Below, one piece after another: positions 33,645 to 42,119 of a stretch of DNA of 64,000 nucleotides. Source of the stretch: JASHPR01 sp963833885 (lineage in GTDB: Bacteria > Actinomycetota > Actinomycetes > Streptosporangiales > Streptosporangiaceae). The translations under genes were made by a program, and so were the position numbers. Under the pieces are notes generated by a model. That model saw nothing but the letters and a program-made list of their open reading frames with translations, ran no database searches and was not told the DNA's origin. Within the stretch, counting starts at the first letter, position 1. Each line of letters starts with the position of its first letter. The stretch covers positions 1 through 64,000 of the forward strand of contig CAWHZU010000001.1 of NCBI GenBank assembly GCA_963833885.1. Direction: 5' to 3'.

Positions 33645-34142
33645 ATGCCAGTACGCAAAGGGGATCCAGCCCGCCTGCTCGCCGCGGTGAACGCGCAGCG
33701 CGCGGCGCTCGGCCGTCCCGAATGGCCGGGGCCGGTCACCACGGCGGCACTCGAAACCGCCTGCGTTGCCTCGGTGCTGGACGCGATCGGCCTGGATCAG
33801 GGGCCGGAACGTGACGCCGCCCGGCTGGCCGTGGTGTACCTGCTCGGTCTGCTGGCCGCCAAGGCACCCGGCCGCGCGGTCGAGGTGCGCATCCCGCCGT
33901 TCGCGGCCATCCAGTGTGTGGAGGGTCCCCGGCACACCCGCGGCACCCCGCCGAACGTGGTGGAAACCGACGCGGTCACCTGGGTCCTGCTCGCGACCGG
34001 CCGGCTGGCATGGGCGGACGCGGTCGCCGGCGGCCGGGTCCGGGCCAGCGGCCCGCGCGCCGACATCTCCGGCCTCCTGCCCCTACCTGCGGGGGGCGGA
34101 GCCCCCCGCAATCCCCCCAAACCCTCAGCACCTGAGCTTTGA
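33645..34142 (+). CDS. Sterol-carrier-like (bacterial SCP) protein
   Basis: 165 residues. 'TAALETACVASVLDAIGLDQ' and 'PGRAVEVRIPPFAAIQCVEG', then 'PPNVVETDAVTWVLLATGRL' and 'WADAVAGGRVRASGPRADIS', match the SCP-like protein that commonly lies between purL and purF in actinomycetes. The fold binds hydrophobic ligands; the real role is unknown. The last 25 residues are encoded by a terminator-type hairpin repeat and are probably a late extension without function. Confidence 0.85.
   Translation: MPVRKGDPARLLAAVNAQRAALGRPEWPGPVTTAALETACVASVLDAIGLDQGPERDAARLAVVYLLGLLAAKAPGRAVEVRIPPFAAIQCVEGPRHTRGTPPNVVETDAVTWVLLATGRLAWADAVAGGRVRASGPRADISGLLPLPAGGGAPRNPPKPSAPEL
34088..34110 (+). terminator. Hairpin overlapping the 3' end of the SCP-like gene
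   Basis: Perfect 10-bp stem tgcggggggc/gccccccgca with a GGA loop, followed by a C-rich stretch. It is inside the reading frame, 32 bases before the stop codon. GC-only hairpins of this kind are common intergenic terminators in actinomycetes. Confidence 0.6.
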
Positions 34143-34235
34143 CCTCGCATCTGCCGTCCAAATCCACAAAATCTGCGCGGGCTGCGCCCGCGCTGATCTG
34201 GCAATTCCCTCACAGTGCTGCCATAGACTGACGAG

Positions 34236-35795
34236 GTGATCAAGCCTGATGGCCGCCTGACGGATGATCTTGATCCCACTGACAGGCCGCCGCGGGACGC
34301 ATGCGGGGTGTTCGGCGTCTGGTCGCCCGATGAGGACGTGGCAACGCTCGCCTACTTTGGCCTCTACGCGCTGCAGCACCGCGGCCAGGAGTCGGCCGGG
34401 ATCGCGGTCAGCGACGGCTCGAGGATCGTCGTCTTCAAGGACATGGGCCTGGTCCCGCAGGTCTTCAACGCGCCGGTGCTCAGCACGTTGCGCGGCTACA
34501 TCGCGGTCGGGCATTGCCGGTACTCCACGAGCGGGTCGTCGGTGTGGCAGAACGCACAGCCGACGTTCCGCACCACGCCGTCGGCGAGCCTGGCGCTCGG
34601 TCACAACGGCAACCTGATCAACACCCTGGAACTCGCCGCGCTGGTGCGGGCCTCGGCTGGCGACGGCGGGCAGGCGACCGGCGGGCTGCCGGAGGCGACG
34701 TCCGATACCGACGTGCTGACCGCGCTGTTCACGCTCCCGGCGGACGGTGGCGGTGAAGGCGCGGACGGCCCGGACGGCGCGGGCGGCCCGGGCCCCGGCG
34801 TGACGGCCGGTGAGAGCCAGGGCATCGAGGCCGCGGCGCTCGCCGCGCTGCCGCTGGTCCGCGGCGCGTACTCGCTGGTCTTCATGGACGAGCGGACCCT
34901 GTACGCGGCGCGCGATCCCCAGGGCTTCCGCCCGCTCGTGCTCGGCCGGCTAGAGCGCGGATGGGTGGTGGCCAGCGAGACCGCGGCGCTCGACATCGTG
35001 GGCGCGTCGTTCGTCCGGGAGATCGAGCCCGGAGAGCTGATCACCATCGACGAGCGCGGCTTGCGGTCCCGCACCTTCGCGCCGCCGCAGCCGAAGGGAT
35101 GCCTGTTCGAGTACGTCTACCTGGCCCGCCCGGACACCGCGATAGCCGGCCGGAGTGTGCAGGCAACCAGGGTCGAGGTCGGCCGAAGGCTCGCCGCCGA
35201 GCACCCCGTCGAGGCCGACCTGGTCATCCCGGTTCCGGAGTCTGGCACGCCGGCCGCCATCGGCTACGCGCAGGCCAGCGGCATCCCGTACGGCCAGGGC
35301 TTCGTCAAGAACTCCTACGTGGGCCGGACCTTCATCGAGCCGAGTCAGACGATCAGGCAGCGCGGCATCAGGCTGAAGCTGAATCCGCTGCGCGACGTGA
35401 TCGCGGGCCAGCGGGTCGTTGTCGTCGATGACTCCATCGTCCGCGGCAACACGCAGCGCGCGATCGTGGCGATGCTGCGCGAGGCGGGAGCCGCCGAGGT
35501 GCACGTGCGGATATCCAGCCCGCCGGTGGCCTGGCCGTGCTTTTACGGCATCGACTTCGCGACGCGGGCCGAGCTGATCGCGGGCGGCCTGTCGGCCGAG
35601 GAGATCCGGGTGTCGATCGGGGCCGACACGCTGGGCTACATGTCGATCGAGGGCCTGATCGCCTCGACCACGCTGCCCGCCGACCGGCTGTGCCGCGCCT
35701 GCTTCGACGGCGACTACCCGCTGGGGGTTGCCTCGCAGGAGCAGGGCAAGCATCTGCTGGAGCGCGCGGTGGTGAGCGCGGCGCGGGCAGGCTAG
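34236..35795 (+). CDS. purF: Amidophosphoribosyltransferase PurF
   Basis: 519 residues. A short propeptide (1-22) precedes the Ntn nucleophile C23 in 'PPRDACGVFGVWSPDEDVA'; the glutaminase domain shows 'YALQHRGQESAGIAVSDGSR' and 'GHCRYSTSGSS', and the PRPP-binding loop is 'VVVVDDSIVRGNTQRAIVAM'. It makes phosphoribosylamine from PRPP and glutamine, the first step of purine synthesis. A Gly/Asp/Pro-rich insertion at about 165-195 is variable in the family. The GTG start gives the expected propeptide. It overlaps purM by one base. Confidence 0.95.
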   Translation: MIKPDGRLTDDLDPTDRPPRDACGVFGVWSPDEDVATLAYFGLYALQHRGQESAGIAVSDGSRIVVFKDMGLVPQVFNAPVLSTLRGYIAVGHCRYSTSGSSVWQNAQPTFRTTPSASLALGHNGNLINTLELAALVRASAGDGGQATGGLPEATSDTDVLTALFTLPADGGGEGADGPDGAGGPGPGVTAGESQGIEAAALAALPLVRGAYSLVFMDERTLYAARDPQGFRPLVLGRLERGWVVASETAALDIVGASFVREIEPGELITIDERGLRSRTFAPPQPKGCLFEYVYLARPDTAIAGRSVQATRVEVGRRLAAEHPVEADLVIPVPESGTPAAIGYAQASGIPYGQGFVKNSYVGRTFIEPSQTIRQRGIRLKLNPLRDVIAGQRVVVVDDSIVRGNTQRAIVAMLREAGAAEVHVRISSPPVAWPCFYGIDFATRAELIAGGLSAEEIRVSIGADTLGYMSIEGLIASTTLPADRLCRACFDGDYPLGVASQEQGKHLLERAVVSAARAG

Positions 35796-36907
35796 TGGCT
35801 GCTCCCGGCGCTCACGACGTTCCCGGCGATCCAGGCGCTGCCGACGGCGGCGCCCTGAGCTACGCGGGGGCTGGGGTCGACATCGCGGCCGGAGACCGGG
35901 CCGTGGACCTGATCCGGGATGCCGTGGCCCGCGCCACCAGGCCCGAGGTCGTCGGCGGGATCGGCGGCTTCGCCGGGCTCTTCGACGCGTCCAGGCTCGC
36001 TGCCTACCGGCGGCCGCTGCTGGCAACGGCGACCGACGGCGTCGGCACCAAGGTGGCGATCGCGCAGCAGCTCGGCGTCTACGGCACCGTCGGGATCGAC
36101 CTGGTCGCCATGGTCGTCGACGATCTCGCGGTCTGCGGGGCGGAACCGCTGTTCCTCACCGACTACGTGGTGTGCGGCCGGATCCGCCCCGAGCGGGTGG
36201 CCGCGATCGTCGCCGGGGTCGCCGAAGGGTGCGTTCAGGCCGGCTGCGCGCTGATCGGCGGGGAGACGGCCGAGCATCCGGGCCATCTTGGCCCGGACGA
36301 CTTCGACCTGGCGGGAGCGGCAACCGGGGTGGTCGAGGCGGACCGGCTGCTCGGACCCGACCGGGTCCGGCCCGGCGACGCGGTGATCGCGATGGCCTCG
36401 TCTGGCCTGCACTCGAACGGGTTTTCGCTGGTCCGGCGGGTGCTGAGCCGGCCAGGCGGGGCGGGGCGGTCGCTCGACCTCGGCGCGACGCCGCCAGGGC
36501 TAGACCGGACGCTCGGCGAGGAGCTGCTGGTCCCGACCCGGATCTACGCCCGCGACTGCCTGGACCTGGCCGCGGGCTGCGACGTCCATGCGTTCGCGCA
36601 CGTGACCGGCGGCGGGCTCGCGCTGAACCTGGCCCGGGTGCTGCCGCCGCACGCCGACGCCGTGCTCGACCGCGCCACCTGGAGCCCGCAGCCCATCTTC
36701 GGGTTGCTGGCCAGACACGGCTCTGTCGCGGGCCAGGAGATGGAGCGGGTCTTCAACATGGGCGTGGGCATGGTCGCCGTGGTCGGCGCGGACGACGCTG
36801 CAGCGGCCATCAGCCTGCTGGGGTCCCGCGCCGTGCCGACATGGCTGCTCGGCGAGATAACCGAAGGCATGGGCACCGTCCGGCTCTCGGGACGGCATCC
36901 CGCCTGA
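35795..36907 (+). CDS. purM: Phosphoribosylformylglycinamidine cyclo-ligase PurM
   Basis: 370 residues with 'LLATATDGVGTKVAIAQQLG' (ATP site), 'GIDLVAMVVDDLAVCGAEPL', 'ALIGGETAEHPGH' and 'FAHVTGGGLALNLARVLP'. It closes the imidazole ring (FGAM to AIR), fifth step of the pathway. GTG at 35795 shares its G with the purF TAG stop codon; this gives about 22 extra N-terminal residues rich in Ala/Gly before 'SYAGAGVDIAAGDRAV'. It is coupled to purF. Confidence 0.95.
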   Translation: MAAPGAHDVPGDPGAADGGALSYAGAGVDIAAGDRAVDLIRDAVARATRPEVVGGIGGFAGLFDASRLAAYRRPLLATATDGVGTKVAIAQQLGVYGTVGIDLVAMVVDDLAVCGAEPLFLTDYVVCGRIRPERVAAIVAGVAEGCVQAGCALIGGETAEHPGHLGPDDFDLAGAATGVVEADRLLGPDRVRPGDAVIAMASSGLHSNGFSLVRRVLSRPGGAGRSLDLGATPPGLDRTLGEELLVPTRIYARDCLDLAAGCDVHAFAHVTGGGLALNLARVLPPHADAVLDRATWSPQPIFGLLARHGSVAGQEMERVFNMGVGMVAVVGADDAAAAISLLGSRAVPTWLLGEITEGMGTVRLSGRHPA

Positions 36908-37025
36908 CCCCGGCTCATCTCGCTGCAGGGCGTGACGGGGCCGGCCAGCAGATCCAGCGCAGCACGAACAGGCGCGACCGGCAAACGGCCCGGCGCGCCT
37001 GCTGGCGACCGCCGCTACCGCGGGC

Positions 37026-37400
37026 TCAACCGCCTACGCGCCGAACTCCCTGGGCCGAATCGTCCTCGACGTCGAGGTCCTCAGCGAGGTCGTCCTCGTC
37101 GTCGAGGTCGTCCTCGTCGTCGAGATCCTCGTCGAGGTCCTCGTCATCCAGGTCGTCGAGGTCGTCGTCGAGGTCGTCTATGCCGTAGTCGTCGTCATCC
37201 TCGTCGTCGTCCTCATCGTCCTCGTCGTCCACGGAGTAGCGGTCCGCAAAGCCCGCGTAGGCAGCATGATCGTCCGCATCTTGCTGTTCCGTGCCGACAC
37301 CAAACTCAGCCCGCAGCTGGTCAAGATCCATGCCTCCGCCGCTGTACTTGAGCTGGCGGGCAACCTTTACCTGCTTGGCCTTGGCTCGGCCGCGCCCCAT
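37026..37400 (-). CDS. DUF3073 family protein with a long acidic tail
   Basis: 124 residues. The conserved N-terminus 'MGRGRAKAKQVKVARQLKYS' is basic; residues 57-110 are almost entirely Asp and Glu with repeats such as DEDDLDDEDDL, the remainder a short polar end. DUF3073 proteins are restricted to actinobacteria, usually beside purM; function unknown. The basic head and acidic tail would suit a nucleic-acid or ribosome-associated protein, but that is inference. The tail here is unusually long. Confidence 0.88.
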   Translation of the reverse strand: MGRGRAKAKQVKVARQLKYSGGGMDLDQLRAEFGVGTEQQDADDHAAYAGFADRYSVDDEDDEDDDEDDDDYGIDDLDDDLDDLDDEDLDEDLDDEDDLDDEDDLAEDLDVEDDSAQGVRRVGG

Positions 37401-37687
37401 TGGCTCGACCCCCTCGAACGTACGGGAGCCCGGTCAGGGCCCCTTGTCACCGCACTGATCGTTTGCCCTCAGCGCGCCGACGCTTGCGGGCTTTCTCGCA
37501 CAGCTGAACCACCCGCCGCCTCCCCACCGCTGGAAGCACAGCGCGCTTGTTCTTCCGTACACAGACAACGGTACCTGGTTTGGGCGGTTGGCGCCTCCGG
37601 CCATTGCGGACGGGCCGTGACTAGTTACCCAGGTGGGCTGCGTAATCGGGTGCCGGGAGCCTCGCGCCACCCTGCCCGGCCCCATCG

Positions 37688-38854
37688 TCACCTGTGACCG
37701 AGCCAGATGCCGCGCAAACGCCCGACCTCGGACATTCGCCGCTCCGCCAGCCGGTCGGCCGCCACAACCGGCGGCACGTCCTCTTCCGAGGCCATGACCA
37801 GGATCCTCTTCGTGGTGTCGAAAATCTGCGCCGCCTTTGCCTTGGCGCGCTCGAAGTTGAAGCCGGCCAGTTCGTCGGCGACCTGGATCACCCCGCCGGA
37901 ATTCACGACGTAGTCGGGTGCGTAGACGACACCGCGGTCGGCCAGCAGCTTCTCGATGCCGGCATGAGCCAGCTGGTTGTTGGCGCCGCCGCAGATGACC
38001 TTGGCGTTGAGCAGAGCCACGTTCCCGTCGTTGACGGCGCCGCCGAGCGCGCACGGAGCGAAGATGTCGATCTGGCTGGCGAGCAGGCTGTCGCGGTCGG
38101 CTGCAACCTCGACTTCGGGGTGCTTGGCCCGTGTCCGGTCTACGGCTGCGGGATCAACGTCGCAGATCACCGCCCGCGCCCCGGCCTCGATGAGGTGGTC
38201 GACGAGGCGGTGCCCGACCTTGCCGACGCCTTCGACGCCGACCACGGCGCCGTCCAGGCTGCTGGTGCCCCAGACGTGCTCGGCGGCCGCGCGCATGCCC
38301 TGGAAGACGCCGAACGCCGTCAGCACCGAGGAGTCGCCTGCGCCGCCGTTCGCGACGGTCCGGCCGGTCACATGCCGGCACTCGCGCGCCACCATGTCCA
38401 TGTCCTCGCTGTAGGTGCCCACGTCGCAGGCTGTCACGTACCTGCCGTTCAGCGATTCGATGAACCTGCCGTAAGCGCGCAGCAGCGCCTCGGACTTCAG
38501 CCGCCGCGGGTCACCGATGATGACGGCTTTGCCGCCGCCGTGATCGAGCCCGGCCAAGGCGTTCTTGTAGGCCATCGCCCGCGCCAGGTTCAGCACGTCG
38601 GCGAGGGCCGCCTCTTCGCTCGGATACGGGTAGAACCGCGTTCCGCCCAACGACGGCCCGAGGGCGGTCGAGTAGATCGCGATGATCGCGCGGAGCCCGG
38701 TCGGCGCATCGTGGCAGAACACCACCTGCTCGTGCCCCGTGGGTACCGCTGGCAGTGCCTCGCGTGGGCGCGCCACTCCGGCGCCCGATTGCTGCGGCAC
38801 TCCGGTTCCGCCCTCAGAGTTGGGACCGGCGGAACTGTCGAATACTTTGGTCAC
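37688..38854 (-). CDS. vdh: Valine/leucine-type amino acid dehydrogenase
   Basis: 388 residues of the Glu/Leu/Phe/Val dehydrogenase family. Substrate-site lysine K97 and catalytic K109 are in 'AMAYKNALAGLDHGGGKAVI'; the Rossmann motif is 'VVGVEGVGKVGHRLVDHLI'; 'ICGGANNQLA' ends the catalytic core. It deaminates branched-chain amino acids to 2-oxoacids with NAD. Position next to DUF3073 and bldC fits the known valine dehydrogenase of Streptomyces. The start is the GTG at 38854 with AGGAG 9 bases upstream. It supplies substrates for the dehydrogenase complex at 24779-28509. Confidence 0.9.
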   Translation of the reverse strand: MTKVFDSSAGPNSEGGTGVPQQSGAGVARPREALPAVPTGHEQVVFCHDAPTGLRAIIAIYSTALGPSLGGTRFYPYPSEEAALADVLNLARAMAYKNALAGLDHGGGKAVIIGDPRRLKSEALLRAYGRFIESLNGRYVTACDVGTYSEDMDMVARECRHVTGRTVANGGAGDSSVLTAFGVFQGMRAAAEHVWGTSSLDGAVVGVEGVGKVGHRLVDHLIEAGARAVICDVDPAAVDRTRAKHPEVEVAADRDSLLASQIDIFAPCALGGAVNDGNVALLNAKVICGGANNQLAHAGIEKLLADRGVVYAPDYVVNSGGVIQVADELAGFNFERAKAKAAQIFDTTKRILVMASEEDVPPVVAADRLAERRMSEVGRLRGIWLGHR

Positions 38855-39000
38855 GACGGTGACTCCTGGGTCGGCCCGCTGTCGCCATTGACGCGGGATC
38901 TCAGGGATCAAGGGTATGCCGAAGACGCCAGGCCCGAAGCCGCTGAGAACAGCTCGCTGCAATCTCATTCGGCCAGGGACTTCTGTTAAGGGGCCCCGGT

Positions 39001-39942
39001 ATGTCACGATTGATCATGCTGCCGTGCGCTGCCTTTCTGCGGGTGTATGAACCGCTATCTGCCTTTGGGCGGACAGAGCGGGCCCGCTGGGAGGCATATG
39101 CCGCATCTGCGGACAGGCCGCGCAGGGCGGATGCGCTCGAAGCCGAGCGTGAGGAAGCGCTGCGCAGGATTATCGCGCTGCCGCCGATCGTTGCACCTGC
39201 ACGGGAGAGTGATCAAGCGTACGTGCGGTGGGCAGACGGGACGACCTACATATGCCCGTGGCAGACGAGGCTCCGGTCATGGCTGGCCCTCGGCAGGCTG
39301 CGGGCCATGGCACGGTCACCGCTCGCTGACGCGTTCGCGCCCGGTCAGGCCGCCCGGGCCGCCGAAGAATTCGCCAGGTGGGAAAGGAAGGGGATGGCGC
39401 CGCGGGTCTACATCCAGGGCAGCACCTGGTCCGTGCCGCCAATCTGGTTCGTTCCCTTCGCGCCCACCGAGCGCTGGCTGGTGCTCGGCACCTCCGGTGA
39501 GAGGGAGACCAGCCGCCCCGCGACCGCGTCGGCCACCCGAACGCTCATCTACGCGACGACCATGGCCCAGGCGCGCAGGCGGGTTGCGCGCGCACTCGCC
39601 ACGGTCCGGCGCGTTCCCGGTGCCGCCCAGGGGGTCCGGAACCCGGGTGAAGAGCCAGATCAGGCGGCTCCGGCCGCGGCTGACCTCGAGCGCGCCAGCG
39701 TCGCGCTCGAAGAGATCGGCCGGTGGCTGGAGGAGTTCCATCCGCACTCCGTGGTCGAACTCGACTATGGGGGGTTGGTTCAGCTGCTCGACGACGACGC
39801 GCTCCGCGCGGACCAGTCGGTGGCTGAGGTATCCGCTGCCGTCAGCGCCCTGGCAAGCAGGGAGTATGAGCTCGCAGCCGCCATGTACCAGCGGTTGCGA
39901 GCCAGGTGGCGGGATCTGGAGGCAGTCGAGCTAGGGAGCTGA
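39001..39942 (+). CDS. Conserved hypothetical protein upstream of bldC
   Basis: 313 residues, no signal peptide or membrane segment. I do not recognise a domain; conserved-looking parts are 'YVRWADGTTYICPWQTRLRS', 'VYIQGSTWSVPPIWFVPFAP' and 'RTLIYATTMAQARRRVARAL'. The C-terminal third is helical and acidic ('ELDYGGLVQLLDDDALRADQ'). A gene of this kind lies in the same place in Streptomyces between valine dehydrogenase and bldC. It is divergent from vdh with 146 bases between starts. Confidence 0.75.
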   Translation: MSRLIMLPCAAFLRVYEPLSAFGRTERARWEAYAASADRPRRADALEAEREEALRRIIALPPIVAPARESDQAYVRWADGTTYICPWQTRLRSWLALGRLRAMARSPLADAFAPGQAARAAEEFARWERKGMAPRVYIQGSTWSVPPIWFVPFAPTERWLVLGTSGERETSRPATASATRTLIYATTMAQARRRVARALATVRRVPGAAQGVRNPGEEPDQAAPAAADLERASVALEEIGRWLEEFHPHSVVELDYGGLVQLLDDDALRADQSVAEVSAAVSALASREYELAAAMYQRLRARWRDLEAVELGS

Positions 39943-39982
39943 GGGGAGGGGGAGATGACTTTTCCGAATCTGCCCGTTGCGA

Positions 39983-40010
39983 CGCTGCGTGTCGCTAGAA
40001 TCACGCAGCG
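39983..40010 (+). terminator. Hairpin after the hypothetical gene
   Basis: Perfect 9-bp arms cgctgcgtg (39983-39991) and cacgcagcg (40002-40010) with a 10-base loop, about 40 bases past the stop codon. It separates the hypothetical gene from bldC; no T-run. Confidence 0.6.
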
Positions 40011-40093
40011 TGACTCAGATCAATGGAGCAACGGGGTGAGGTGTGGAGAATCTTTTGCTCCTGGTGGTCGACTTGTCACCGCTGGTGATGGCA

Positions 40094-40115
40094 ATATGGT
40101 CTGAGTAGACCATAT
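40094..40115 (+). promoter_or_regulatory. Perfect palindrome in the bldC upstream region
   Basis: Arms atatggtct and agaccatat with a 4-base centre, 87 bases before the bldC start and in an AT-richer stretch. The symmetry and placement suggest a dimeric regulator's operator rather than a terminator. Confidence 0.55.
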
Positions 40116-40201
40116 GGGACATCCACGGCAGGCTCCTCAATGGAGCCATGCACAATAAAACGTAGGATCGTAGTACCGGTCCAGGAGGAGAGGCCGTCAA
40201 C

Positions 40202-40405
40202 ATGTCTGCACGCACACCAGAGGCCGAGCCTCTGCTGACCCCAGCAGAGGTCGCGACCATGTTCCGGGTTGACCCGAAGACCGTCACACGGTGGGCCAAG
40301 GCCGGGAAGCTGACTTCCATACGTACGCTCGGCGGGCACCGCCGGTACAGGGAGACAGAAGTTCGCGCATTGCTCGCGGGAATCCCGCAGCAGCGTTCGG
40401 AGTGA
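40202..40405 (+). CDS. bldC: Developmental transcriptional regulator BldC
   Basis: 67 residues, a single MerR-like winged helix-turn-helix: 'LLTPAEVATMFRVDPKTVTR' followed by 'WAKAGKLTSIRTLGGHRRYR' and 'ETEVRALLAG'. It has no effector domain, and in Streptomyces it binds head-to-tail on variable numbers of direct repeats, delaying sporulation. Length and sequence are almost those of the Streptomyces protein, so identity is secure. AGGAGAGG lies 9-16 bases before the ATG. Confidence 0.97.
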   Translation: MSARTPEAEPLLTPAEVATMFRVDPKTVTRWAKAGKLTSIRTLGGHRRYRETEVRALLAGIPQQRSE

Positions 40406-40426
40406 CGCCCGGCCGCATACCTGGTG

Positions 40427-40543
40427 ATGTCCCAGCCAGGGAAGCTTGTGCACGGTCACGTGCGCATGGAGGCGGCCAAGCGGAAGCAGTACAACAAGGG
40501 GGGGTCGGCCCCGGCGGTGGAAGCGCCGCATCACGGGGCGTAG
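40427..40543 (+). CDS. Possible small basic protein downstream of bldC
   Basis: A 38-codon frame from ATG at 40427, 21 bases after bldC, with 'RMEAAKRKQYNKGGSAPAVE' in its middle. The Lys-rich segment is unlike the surrounding random frames, which are Arg/Gly/Pro-rich. No family is recognised and there is only a weak ribosome-binding site, so this is a tentative call. Confidence 0.25.
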   Translation: MSQPGKLVHGHVRMEAAKRKQYNKGGSAPAVEAPHHGA

Positions 40544-40948
40544 TCCGGACCAGGCGACGGGCCTGGCGGGCGAAGCCGGGGTCGATCCGGCCCCCCAGGG
40601 CAAATGCCCTTTAAGGCGTTATAGCGCGGTTAGAGCGCAGATCGCGGGCATACCGGTGTCGGTAGCGCGCGTCCTCCGTGGAGTCGTCCGCGGTGGTTGT
40701 CTACACCAGTATTCACTCTGAGTAATCAGTAGGCAACTTTTCGTAATCACTCTTCCCGGGGCAGGGCCTCCGCCATACTGGTCGCTGCCACCGTCGGCGA
40801 GGGGAACCGGCGGTGGCGGACAGGCATCCGCACATCGCAATCGCACGCTGTACATGGCTCGCGTGCCGTGCGTCAGCGATGTGCGCAGGCTCGGGGGGGC
40901 CCGCCACATGGCGAGGCGTGCCGTCGCTTCAGAGGGGGAGTGATCACC
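40544..40948. other. Gene-free region between bldC and a hypothetical gene
   Basis: About 400 bases. The part at 40705-40760 is AT-richer (ttcactctgagtaatcagta, then aacttttcgtaatcactctt) and contains two approximate copies of gtaatca, so a promoter for the downstream gene is likely there. No hairpin or RNA gene was recognised. Confidence 0.4.
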
Positions 40949-41794
40949 ATGCGTGATCCAGAGTTAATGTTGCGTGCCCAGCGGGCTGCGACGGAACTAG
41001 AGCGGGCCTGGGACCGCTGGCGCACCATGCATGGCTTGGGCGCAGATCCGCTGCCACCGGTCTCCAGTTACGTCGGCTACTCGCTTGAGGAGCCATGGGG
41101 CCAGCCGCGGGTGGTATTCGGAATCGCGGCCGCCGAGGCTGAGCACCTCGCCGCGCTGCTCGACCGGCATGACTGCGCCGGACCGGTCTACGCGGCGATG
41201 ACGTCGCAAGGTGCCCGGCAGGAAGCGAGCACTGGCGCCAGGGACGGCGGCCGCGGCGTTCACGTTCCCAGCCAGGCACCCGCGGGCCCGGCTGCGCGCG
41301 ACCTGCCCGCCGGGCAGGGACCGCAGGGCAGGCGTCCCGATCCGCTCGACCCCCGGACGCCGGTGGGACGGCTTGGCATGGCCGAGCCGGACCCGGTGGC
41401 CGGGCCCGACGTCCTCGATGACGAGCCCGAGGGGCCGGACGAAGGGCAGCCGGGCCTGGTTGCCTTCCGGCCGCGCCGTGAGCCGGCGCCGTCCCACGGC
41501 GAAGTCGACGAGGCGACCGAGATCGCAGACGCGGCCGCCGAGGCGGCAGAGGCCGGCCGTTCTTCTGGGGGCTGGAGCCGGCGTCTGCCCGGCGGCCATT
41601 CGCTGCCGCGGCAGAAGCGCGCGGGCGGAGCCGCCAAGGGAGCCAGCAGCAAGCAGGAGGGGAAGGACCGCGCCGACCTCGCGGACCTGTCCGCCGAACT
41701 GGCCGGATGGGCTGCGGGCGAGCTTCCTGGTGAGGCGTCACACCGCCGTGTGCCGCGCCCCCCGAGCCGCCCGGATCGCCCATATCTCGGCTGA
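40949..41794 (+). CDS. Conserved actinobacterial hypothetical protein
   Basis: 281 residues. The first 75 residues are the conserved part: 'MRDPELMLRAQRAATELERA', 'VSSYVGYSLEEPWGQPRVVF' and 'AAEAEHLAALLDRHDC'. The remaining 200 residues are low-complexity, rich in Pro, Gly, Asp and Glu, and probably disordered. No function is known to me. The ATG at 40949 is used, with GGGGGAG 9 bases before it; a GTG three codons upstream is an alternative. Confidence 0.7.
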   Translation: MRDPELMLRAQRAATELERAWDRWRTMHGLGADPLPPVSSYVGYSLEEPWGQPRVVFGIAAAEAEHLAALLDRHDCAGPVYAAMTSQGARQEASTGARDGGRGVHVPSQAPAGPAARDLPAGQGPQGRRPDPLDPRTPVGRLGMAEPDPVAGPDVLDDEPEGPDEGQPGLVAFRPRREPAPSHGEVDEATEIADAAAEAAEAGRSSGGWSRRLPGGHSLPRQKRAGGAAKGASSKQEGKDRADLADLSAELAGWAAGELPGEASHRRVPRPPSRPDRPYLG

Positions 41795-41831
41795 ACAGCC
41801 GGTCGATCTCACCAGCCCCGCTGGATCTCAC

Positions 41832-41865
41832 CAGTCCCGCTGGTCCGCCAGGACCAGCGGGACTG
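41832..41865 (+). terminator. Hairpin terminator
   Basis: Perfect 15-bp arms cagtcccgctggtcc and ggaccagcgggactg with a 4-base loop, followed by TTT. It is 38 bases after the stop codon of the hypothetical gene. Two direct copies of gatctcaccag immediately precede it. Confidence 0.85.
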
Positions 41866-41925
41866 TTTCATGATCGGGGGAGCTGGCCCGCGCCATGAGC
41901 GGGAAATCAACCAAGATCATGAAAT
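41866..41925. repeat. Intergenic inverted repeat, CATGATC family (copy 3, imperfect)
   Basis: tttcatgatcggggg (41866-41880) faces accaagatcatgaaa (41910-41924). The outer 10 bp (tttcatgatc/gatcatgaaa) pair perfectly, the inner part not. The right arm retains the ccaagatcatg of copy 1, showing common descent. Confidence 0.65.
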
Positions 41926-42119
41926 CGGCGGTGCCGCGCGGGCCGCGGGAGCGCGGGGATGCCCCATGATGGGGGTAGCCGAGGCACGATGGTGCGGGAT
42001 GCGGATCGGCGGCTGATGTTGCAGCGCGGTCTGCGCTGGTATTCAGCGTGCGTTCAGGTAGACCCGGGACGCTACCGCTGGGAGTGTGGAGCCCCGCGCC
42101 CGGAAGGAGCCGTCTTCCG
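41926..42119. other. Intergenic region before the DUF5666-like gene
   Basis: With the terminator and the inverted repeat this makes a 325-base gap. Nothing else definite is seen; a promoter for the following gene should lie here, and ggaagg at 42101-42106 is its ribosome-binding site. Confidence 0.4.
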
